Assembly: GCA_937888615.1 (NCBI GenBank)
Contig: CALABZ010000413.1
Coordinates: forward strand, 1-11,159
DNA length: 11,159 nt
Source: an uncultured Lentisphaeria bacterium
GTDB lineage: Bacteria; Verrucomicrobiota; Lentisphaeria; Victivallales; Victivallaceae
Reading direction: 5' to 3'
Part shown: positions 5,427 to 11,159 of the stretch, in pieces
How the letters are laid out: the number at the start of each line of letters is the position of its first letter
Position numbering within the stretch: the stretch's first letter is position 1
Notes under the pieces: generated by a model
What the model was told of the DNA's origin: nothing
Seen by the model: only the letters and a program-made list of their open reading frames with translations
Databases searched by the model: none
Program-made: the position numbers and the translations under genes

Positions 5427-6119
5427 ATGAAAAAAGCAAACAGGGGAAAAAAAGCTGTGGTGAAAACCATTTTTACACTTATAGAGCTTCTTGTGGTAAT
5501 AGCTATTATAGCGATTCTAGCCGCAATGCTGCTTCCAGCGCTCAGCAAGGCCCGCCAAAAAGGACAGGCAACTGCTTGTATCAATCATCTGCGTCAAATC
5601 AGCACTGGAACAAATATGTATGCCGATGATTATGATGCTTACTTACCAATAACCTATTCTTATCCTCATACCTGGGCAGACTATATCATCCCCTATATAG
5701 GGGGCAGATATGACAGTACCGGATATTCTCCAATCATAGAGACTCTGAAATGTCCTTCCCACTCTCATATGGCAGTTTGTTCATTGAAACACACGCTCGG
5801 ATTATCTTATGGCTACAATAGATATTTAGGAATGGGAGCACAACATGCCGATTACGGAGTTCCTTATGCCCGGGTAAAAATGGGTAACATTACTTCTCCT
5901 TCCCGACATGCTTTGAGTGTTGATTTGAGAACAAATGATAATGCCGATGTTAATGGACACTATGCGGTAACAGGGTATAACGCCGTTTCAGAGGTTGATT
6001 ACACCAGGCATGGAGGAGTGGCAGGAGTTGTATACATAGGAGGCAATGCCGCAATGGAATTACCAAGTAAATTGTTTGTACCAGAAACACAACTTCCTTG
6101 GAACAGGGCATTTAAATAG
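5427..6119 (+). CDS. Prepilin-like protein with N-terminal methylation motif (type II pseudopilin-like)
   Basis: This 230-aa protein has a basic N-terminus and then the type IV pilin/pseudopilin motif FTLIELLVVIAIIAILAAMLLPAL at about 16-39, including the conserved Glu five residues after the cleavage-site Phe. The residue before Phe is Ile, not the usual Gly; processing by prepilin peptidase is therefore uncertain. The globular part resembles the large family found in Lentisphaerota and Planctomycetota (KARQKGQATACINHLRQI, then a short Cys-containing domain). Near the C-terminus, RHGGVAGVVYIGGN resembles the H-X9-DG motif with Gly in place of Asp. It is expected to be anchored in the inner membrane with the rest outside. 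Genes of this type are often found beside glycan-degradation operons in these phyla, and their role there is unknown. It lies between the LacI-family gene and the enzyme genes. Confidence 0.9.
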   Translation: MKKANRGKKAVVKTIFTLIELLVVIAIIAILAAMLLPALSKARQKGQATACINHLRQISTGTNMYADDYDAYLPITYSYPHTWADYIIPYIGGRYDSTGYSPIIETLKCPSHSHMAVCSLKHTLGLSYGYNRYLGMGAQHADYGVPYARVKMGNITSPSRHALSVDLRTNDNADVNGHYAVTGYNAVSEVDYTRHGGVAGVVYIGGNAAMELPSKLFVPETQLPWNRAFK

Positions 6120-6133
6120 TATATCAATAGTCG

Positions 6134-6143
6134 TTTCCGGAAA
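6134..6143. promoter_or_regulatory. Short palindrome in the gap between the prepilin-like and secreted-protein genes
   Basis: TTTCCGGAAA is a perfect 10-bp dyad with a CG centre, as LacI-family operators have, located 15 nt after the prepilin-like stop. Its sequence does not match the palindrome at 4032-4050, so a link to the LacI-family protein is speculative. Confidence 0.2.
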
Positions 6144-6199
6144 AGTTTATAGCCGGCAAATTAAAAACAAACGGTCGGGTTGAGAAAATACGATTTTTT

Positions 6200-6216
6200 C
6201 GGCTGAAGCCGTTTTT
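6200..6216 (+). terminator. Weak terminator-like hairpin after the prepilin-like gene
   Basis: CGGC-TGAA-GCCG (6200-6211) is followed by TTTTT (6212-6216). The 4-bp stem is short, so it would at most attenuate transcription into the downstream genes. It lies close to the AAGGA ribosome-binding site (6219-6223) of the next gene. Confidence 0.3.
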
Positions 6217-6231
6217 CTAAGGAATTTTAAT

Positions 6232-7026
6232 ATGGAATACACAAGGTTCAAGAAAATTTTGAGTAGTATGTTGATACTTATTGCATATATACTCAACGCG
6301 GAAATAATATCACTCAATAATCTTTCAGACTGGCATACAGGATCGTCTGTTTCAGAAACGGATGGAATACTTACCGTCAATGGCAGTACGGCTTTCTCGT
6401 CGAAAAAAATATTTGGTATTGATATATTAAAAAGTTATAAACTTAAAGCAACCGTAAAAGGAAAAGGGCAAATGCCGATAATATTCTGCTTTGGTTTTAA
6501 ACTCTTTAATAAACAGGGGAAAGCAATTTTTCAGAATAACGTATGCAATATTCCTGATACCGATACGACATTAGTTGAGCCGGCGCAAAAAGGAGCTACT
6601 AAAATAAGCGTCGAGAATGCCGCGAATTGGAAAACAGCTCCTGGAAATGTTATCGCCTATGATACAGACCCCTCATTAAGTGATTTGCCCAATTTTAATA
6701 TTATCACAATTCCTGTTCAAAAAATAACGAAAGAAAGCACCGCATGGATCATAGACCTTAAAACTCCCCTGGATATAAGCCTTCCAGCCGGAACTAAAAT
6801 AAGACAACATAAGGGTGGCTCTGGTTATATGTATAGCGGAGGAAATGAACAAATAAGCAATGACTGGAAAACCTTTAGCGGAACCGCGACGGGAGGTTTG
6901 AAAAGCGGATTTTCCGGGATGAAATTTGCACCGGGCACGGCAAAAGTTCAAATTATCATGCTGGTTAACTGGGGGAATAAAAATGCCATTTCAGAACTAA
7001 AAGATATCTCATTGGAAATTGAATAA
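6232..7026 (+). CDS. Secreted protein of unknown family, probably beta-sandwich
   Basis: This 264-aa protein has a signal peptide: a basic N-terminus (RFKK), a hydrophobic core at about 10-21, and a likely cleavage after LNA (21-23). The mature protein is rich in alternating polar and hydrophobic residues, with many Gly, Thr and Ser and no Cys cluster, as in extracellular beta-sandwich or carbohydrate-binding modules. A WHTGSSVSETDGILTVNGS stretch near the N-terminus and NDWKTFSGTATGGLKSGFSG near the C-terminus resemble strands of such modules. No catalytic motif was recognised. AAGGA (6219-6223) supports the start. Its TAA stop overlaps the ATG of the next gene (TAATG at 7024-7028), so the two are very likely translationally coupled. 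A glycan-binding role is inference from context. Confidence 0.7.
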   Translation: MEYTRFKKILSSMLILIAYILNAEIISLNNLSDWHTGSSVSETDGILTVNGSTAFSSKKIFGIDILKSYKLKATVKGKGQMPIIFCFGFKLFNKQGKAIFQNNVCNIPDTDTTLVEPAQKGATKISVENAANWKTAPGNVIAYDTDPSLSDLPNFNIITIPVQKITKESTAWIIDLKTPLDISLPAGTKIRQHKGGSGYMYSGGNEQISNDWKTFSGTATGGLKSGFSGMKFAPGTAKVQIIMLVNWGNKNAISELKDISLEIE

Positions 7027-8084
7027 TGATTGTTTATGGTAATATTGAATTTCATGCGGCAGAATTGAAAAAAGTAAAAAACGGCTTACAGCTTCTGCGC
7101 ATTCCCGAAACAGTGGGCAACACCTTAAACGAACGGGCACGTTTTGTGGCGCATGATTCGATCGGGACGGAAATACGATTCGTAACAGAAGCACCGAATA
7201 TCCGCATTTCGCTTTCTGCAATTAAACCGGAGTTCTTTTTTGAGACGCATGATATCCGGGTTATGTATGGAAATATGGAAATGTCGACATTGAGGTTAAA
7301 TGAGGGAGTGATTTCTTCATTTATGTTAAGTCCTCCTGAATTTATTAATGACATCAAGCCTGAATTATTACGATCTGGCAATGGACTTGGCTTTGCCCCC
7401 AATGTTTGGCGCTTTATTTCCAACACGGGTGGATTAATCTTCTATGAACTGGAAACATTTGGTCATGTAGTTCGTCCTCCAGCGCCAGAGGAAAAACCGT
7501 CCAGAGTATGTCTGTGCTATGGCTCCTCGATCACCAATTCGGATATATCTGGTTATCCATTTGTCATGACGCGTCGATTGGGTTTTGAATTAATGAACCT
7601 CGGTTTCAGCGGCGCATGCCTATGTGAACATTCCATGGCCGACTGGATTGCAACGGAATGCGAGTGGGATTATCTTATTTTAGAACTCGGAGTAAACATG
7701 CTTGGTCTGTCTGCTGAGGAATTTCATAAACGCATTGATTATATGCTGAGTATGGTTCTGAAGAACAATCCATCAAAAGCTGTATTTTTGCTTACAATGT
7801 TTCCGATGAGGTATTCACCCGAATATAAAGCTTCAGAAAACAGTACGTTCACGGAAAGCAGTACGTTCACGGAATTCAATGAAATTTTGCGCAGACTGTA
7901 TGAAAAATATAAAAATTATTCCCATTTGTATTTGATCGAAGGGGCAACAATTATGGATGATATCTTCTATCTTAGAGCAGATTTTACTCATCCTTCGACA
8001 TATGGACACACCGCAATGGGACTTCGGCTTGCCGATATAATGAAACAGTACATTCCCAGTACTTCCACGTTGTCCAGCCCGTAA
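7026..8084 (+). CDS. SGNH/GDSL-family hydrolase, probable carbohydrate esterase
   Basis: This 352-aa protein has no signal peptide and is probably cytoplasmic. Residues 1-150 look like a beta-rich N-terminal domain as in CE2-type or related two-domain esterases. The SGNH domain follows: block I YGSSIT (165-170, probable nucleophile Ser168), block II NLGFSGAC (191-198), block III LELGVN (219-224, with Asn224), and block V DFTHPSTYGH (319-328, with Asp319 and His322). Together these give a complete Ser-Asp-His triad plus oxyanion residues. The likely reaction is removal of an acyl group, such as acetyl, from a sugar. Residues 273-283 contain a recent six-residue tandem duplication (STFTES then STFTEF) encoded by an 18-bp repeat. 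The start overlaps the stop of the upstream secreted-protein gene. Substrate is not deducible. Confidence 0.85.
   Translation: MIVYGNIEFHAAELKKVKNGLQLLRIPETVGNTLNERARFVAHDSIGTEIRFVTEAPNIRISLSAIKPEFFFETHDIRVMYGNMEMSTLRLNEGVISSFMLSPPEFINDIKPELLRSGNGLGFAPNVWRFISNTGGLIFYELETFGHVVRPPAPEEKPSRVCLCYGSSITNSDISGYPFVMTRRLGFELMNLGFSGACLCEHSMADWIATECEWDYLILELGVNMLGLSAEEFHKRIDYMLSMVLKNNPSKAVFLLTMFPMRYSPEYKASENSTFTESSTFTEFNEILRRLYEKYKNYSHLYLIEGATIMDDIFYLRADFTHPSTYGHTAMGLRLADIMKQYIPSTSTLSSP
7841..7874 (+). repeat. 18-bp-period tandem duplication inside the SGNH hydrolase gene
   Basis: CAGTACGTTCACGGAA occurs identically at 7841-7856 and 7859-7874, a period of 18 bp. It keeps the reading frame and adds six residues. 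Confidence 0.92.
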
Positions 8085-8137
8085 ATCAATACAATGAAAA
8101 ACGATCATAAAATAATTTAAATTACGGAGATATCAAC

Positions 8138-10456
8138 ATGTTTGCTAAGCTGCTTTATCGAAATATGGCAGGGATGTTTCTCACTTTCATCTGTTTTTTC
8201 CCATCAACGCTTCCGGCAATGGAAATTCAAACGCCCGATAACCCTGCTTTGACAGAAATGACTGCGGCTCGGGAATTACAGGAACATCTCACTTTAATTA
8301 CCGGAATCCGCCCTGAAATCCTGAAAGAAGGTCCGCCAAAATCCCTTCCGGTATTTTATGTTGGTAAAACCCAAAAGGCCCAGGACGCCAGTATTGATGT
8401 TTCGAAAATGCGACAGGAGCAATGGGAATTACTTAGTGTCGACAATGGTATCGTTATTGCCGGCGGCATACCTCGCGGCATACTTTATGGGACATATCAT
8501 TATCTGGAGGATTTCTGCGGAGTTCATTGGTGGAATCAGAACGAAACCGACGTTCCCCAAATTGCAGTAGAAAATTTACCTTTGATAAAAATCAAAATTT
8601 CAGGTGAACCGGCATTTTCTGATCGCTCTTTCTATAATTTATATTGCATGGATGGCGGACGCCTTACATCTCATTTACGTTTTTCTCCGGACGGATACAC
8701 GGATCTGAAGTACGGGAAGTATGAACTTTTCGGGCCGCCTAACTCCTGCCATACCTTCGCCTGGTACATTCCACCGCAAGAATATTTCAGCAAACATCCG
8801 GAATGGTTCGCCATGGACAATGGCATACGTACCCAAAAACAGCTTTGTCTGAGTAATAAGGAATTACGAAAAGAGTTTGTCAAAAAATTGAAACTATATA
8901 TTAAGCAGGGGCAAGCGACTGCGGCAAAAGGCGGATACCTGCAGCCATTGCTTTATGACATATCCCAGAATGACGATGCGGCATGGTGTGAATGTCCTGA
9001 TTGCCTGGCTGTTATCAAACGTGAAGGATCTGAGTCTGGCATACTCCTGGACTTTATTAATGAAATAGCTGATTCTGTAAAAGATGAATATCCTGATATT
9101 ATGATTGCGACATTTGCTTATCTGCAAACTGAAAAAATGCCGAAACATATTCAACCGGCAAAAAATGTAATGATTGTTCTGTGTGACACCACGAGTAATA
9201 TAGCAAAATCATCGGCAGAAAAAGGGAATACTTCTTTTGCGGAATTGTTGAAAAAATGGAACCGCATTACGAACAACATCAGGGTTTGGGATTATGGAAC
9301 CACTTATCGGGATTGTGCAGGGTTCCCGTTTCCCAGCGAATTTACATATGCTGAAGATTTTAGATCATTCCGTAATAATGGAGTTAAACAACTGATGTTT
9401 GAAATGGAACATCCGGTTACCGGAGATGCCAGAGATTATAAAATCTGGCTGCTTTCCAAATTGATGGAAAATCCTGATCTTGATTTTAATTCTCTATCAG
9501 AGACTTTTGCTCATAAATACTACGGCCCGGCCGGAGCACTTTTTCTGAAATACAGACAAATGATAAAGGACGCGTGTAATACTAAAATTAGTGTAACCTC
9601 AAATGCGGTAGATTTTTCTTTTCTTAACCTGGCTCTCCTTGAAAAACTGCATGGGATTTTCGATGAAGGGGAAAAGCTTCTTGAGGGGAAAGAGGTATTT
9701 TTAAAACGCTGGAAGCATCTTAGACTTGGGATTGATCGTGCAACACTTGTTTTAAATCGCAATTTACATAAAGAATTTTACCGTAAAAACAAGACACTGA
9801 ATAATTATCCGTTTGATGCCGGGAAAATTGCAGAACGTATAGAACAAATCTGGATGTCTGAAGCAAATAATCGCCTGGCCGGGACGAACTGGTATGATTG
9901 GGAAAAAAGGAATTTTGCTGACGAATCTAAAAAATATGCCCTCCCGTCAAGAATTGATACGCCTGCCGTCTTCAAGAACGTCCGGCCGGATAAACTCTTT
10001 ATTTTTGAACCGGAGGAAGCCGGTGGCTCCAAAGGATATTTAAACATGGTTAAAGATCCGGACTCAAATATTGGCGTATGTCAACGCCTGAGTTTTGATA
10101 AAAGCGGGAAGCATTCTGTAGATAAATATACATTCCCAATGGAGTGGGGCGTTTATGACAGGACGACCAAATCGGGCTTATTTAATGGGCGATTGCCCGA
10201 AAATGTCGTAAAAGGTCCCGGATACCACTGGTATAAGTTAGGCGAATCAAGGTTGGGATCTGGGGCAATACTATATTTCCCATGGAGTTGGCATTATACC
10301 TGTAACATTTCTGCGGCCTATGATGAGTTTAACGGAAAACAGAAATTTGAAATATGGGCAAAAATAAAATTTTCCGGACCAACTTATCCGTATGGCAAAA
10401 AAACGGAAGAGAGTTCTATTAGTATTGAAAGAATTGCCGTAATCAAAAAATCTTAA
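8138..10456 (+). CDS. Exported DUF4838 / GH67-N-like glycan-active protein
   Basis: This 772-aa protein has a signal peptide at about 1-27 (hydrophobic core MFLTFICFFP, cleavage near LPA). Residues 38-140 resemble the N-terminal domain shared with GH67 alpha-glucuronidases (TAARELQEHLTLITG, FYVGKTQKA, GIPRGILYGTYHYLEDFCGVHWW). The DUF4838 core follows, with SQNDDAAWCECPDCLAV at 276-292 (the family's Cys-rich signature, Cys284, Cys286 and Cys289) and the late YKIWLLSKLMENPDLD and HKYYGPAGALF motifs. The C-terminal region, about 630-772, looks like an extra beta-sandwich module. Members occur in polysaccharide-degradation loci and are thought to act on glycosides outside the cytoplasm, but activity is largely uncharacterised. 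GGAG at 8126-8129 is 8 nt before the ATG. The gene lies 53 nt after the SGNH hydrolase and 36 nt before the DUF4091 gene, and is probably in the same transcript. Confidence 0.85.
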   Translation: MFAKLLYRNMAGMFLTFICFFPSTLPAMEIQTPDNPALTEMTAARELQEHLTLITGIRPEILKEGPPKSLPVFYVGKTQKAQDASIDVSKMRQEQWELLSVDNGIVIAGGIPRGILYGTYHYLEDFCGVHWWNQNETDVPQIAVENLPLIKIKISGEPAFSDRSFYNLYCMDGGRLTSHLRFSPDGYTDLKYGKYELFGPPNSCHTFAWYIPPQEYFSKHPEWFAMDNGIRTQKQLCLSNKELRKEFVKKLKLYIKQGQATAAKGGYLQPLLYDISQNDDAAWCECPDCLAVIKREGSESGILLDFINEIADSVKDEYPDIMIATFAYLQTEKMPKHIQPAKNVMIVLCDTTSNIAKSSAEKGNTSFAELLKKWNRITNNIRVWDYGTTYRDCAGFPFPSEFTYAEDFRSFRNNGVKQLMFEMEHPVTGDARDYKIWLLSKLMENPDLDFNSLSETFAHKYYGPAGALFLKYRQMIKDACNTKISVTSNAVDFSFLNLALLEKLHGIFDEGEKLLEGKEVFLKRWKHLRLGIDRATLVLNRNLHKEFYRKNKTLNNYPFDAGKIAERIEQIWMSEANNRLAGTNWYDWEKRNFADESKKYALPSRIDTPAVFKNVRPDKLFIFEPEEAGGSKGYLNMVKDPDSNIGVCQRLSFDKSGKHSVDKYTFPMEWGVYDRTTKSGLFNGRLPENVVKGPGYHWYKLGESRLGSGAILYFPWSWHYTCNISAAYDEFNGKQKFEIWAKIKFSGPTYPYGKKTEESSISIERIAVIKKS

Positions 10457-10492
10457 ACATTAAACAATCGTCGCCAGTTGGAAAGAAATTTT

Positions 10493-11159
10493 ATGGAACT
10501 TAACCTTAGATTTTGCAGTTCACTTGTGAAAGTAATGCCAGAGGAAGAGCCGATAGCCATCAAGTATGAGTCGGCATCCGTATTATTAGGAGAAACATTT
10601 TCTTTTCAACTGGTATATTATACCGATATTTCCTGTTATGATCTTAACTGGAATGCCTTAAATATCGAAGTAATCTCAAAGCTCAAAGACAATATCATTA
10701 TTCGTTCTGTTGAGCTGGTTCCGATTGATTTTATGCCGGAAGCTGTAGATGCCGATATTGTTGGTGAAAAACTCGGACTGTATCCGGACCTGCTGAAAAA
10801 AATTAAGGGTAATTCTTTTGTTCCTGTCTACAAGCAGTGGCGTGCATTATGGATAACAGTTTTTGTTCCGTTTGATCTTACTCCCGGAAAATACTCTATT
10901 AAATTTAGAATGGCAGCCCATAAACAGAAAACCAATACTGCAGAACAAATTGATTTTATATCAAATGCTTTTATTTTGGAAGTAATTGGAATTAAATTAC
11001 CGGAACAAAAACTGATCAACACCCATTGGTTTCATTGTGATTGTCTTGCAACCTATTACAAAACAGAAATTTTCAGTGATGAACATTGGCGAATAATCGA
11101 AAATTTCGTTAAAAATGCGGTAGCACATGGTATGAATATGCTTCTTACTCCGCTTTTTA
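10493..11159 (+). CDS. DUF4091 / GH123-like protein (C-terminus off window)
   Basis: An open frame from ATG 10493 runs 222 codons past the window end and is AT-rich like its neighbours. There is no signal peptide, so the product is probably cytoplasmic. Residues 1 to about 165 form a beta-rich N-terminal domain (FSFQLVYYTD, WRALWITVFVPFDLTPGKYSIKF). The start of the DUF4091/GH123-like catalytic domain follows: LPEQKLINTHWFHCDCLATYY, then EHWRIIENFVKNAVAHGMNMLLTPLF, a TIM-barrel first strand as in this family. Characterised GH123 enzymes are beta-N-acetylgalactosaminidases; most DUF4091 proteins are untested, and the acidic catalytic pair would lie beyond the window. The ribosome-binding site is only a weak GGAAAG, and the close spacing to the DUF4838 gene suggests co-transcription. 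Confidence 0.82.
   Translation, partial: MELNLRFCSSLVKVMPEEEPIAIKYESASVLLGETFSFQLVYYTDISCYDLNWNALNIEVISKLKDNIIIRSVELVPIDFMPEAVDADIVGEKLGLYPDLLKKIKGNSFVPVYKQWRALWITVFVPFDLTPGKYSIKFRMAAHKQKTNTAEQIDFISNAFILEVIGIKLPEQKLINTHWFHCDCLATYYKTEIFSDEHWRIIENFVKNAVAHGMNMLLTPLF

Noticed and set aside
6121..6231. Separate promoter for the secreted-protein gene
   Set aside because: TTGAGA at 6180-6185 has no acceptable -10 box at the right distance, so transcription from upstream is the simpler reading.
1..11159. Insertion sequence, integrase, CRISPR array, tRNA or rRNA that could explain the composition change
   Set aside because: No transposase or integrase motif, no array of spaced direct repeats, and no cloverleaf or rRNA-like sequence was seen on either strand.

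Overview
The window looks like a chromosomal segment from a Lentisphaerota bacterium (Victivallis-like). This is inferred from the combination of a prepilin-like protein with the FTLIELLVVIAIIAILA core, a LacI-type regulator, a DUF4838 protein, an SGNH hydrolase and a DUF4091 protein in one AT-rich cluster, which is typical of that phylum. No rRNA, tRNA, CRISPR array or recognisable insertion sequence was seen, so the taxonomic call is moderate.

Left part (1 to about 3910) is GC-rich and housekeeping-like. It begins with a truncated minus-strand gene for a PocR-type sensory regulator (1-423). Divergent from it is a small lipoprotein gene with a strong terminator, and then a DUF454/YbaN membrane protein gene with its own near-consensus promoter. 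Convergent to that is a minus-strand leuC-leuD operon encoding the two subunits of an isopropylmalate dehydratase-type hydro-lyase. Its probable terminator lies inside the 3' end of the DUF454 coding region. Divergent from leuC is an XRE/cupin transcription factor, a possible but unproven local regulator.

Right part (about 3960 to the end) is clearly more AT-rich and reads entirely on the plus strand. It opens with a LacI-family repressor gene behind a perfect TTGACA-17-TATAAT promoter, with an operator-like palindrome in its leader. A 318-bp gap follows that holds a GC-richer, possibly decayed coding remnant. Then come five co-directional genes: a prepilin-like protein behind a perfect Shine-Dalgarno, a secreted protein of unknown family, an SGNH/GDSL hydrolase, a large exported DUF4838 (GH67-N-like) protein, and a DUF4091/GH123-like protein that runs off the end of the window.

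Together the right-hand genes look like a LacI-controlled glycan-degradation locus. Two or three products are exported (prepilin-like protein, 264-aa protein, DUF4838 protein), and two lack signal peptides and probably act in the cytoplasm (SGNH hydrolase, DUF4091 protein). The substrate cannot be read from the sequence. GH123-like and esterase-like members would fit a decorated amino-sugar-containing glycan, but that is inference.
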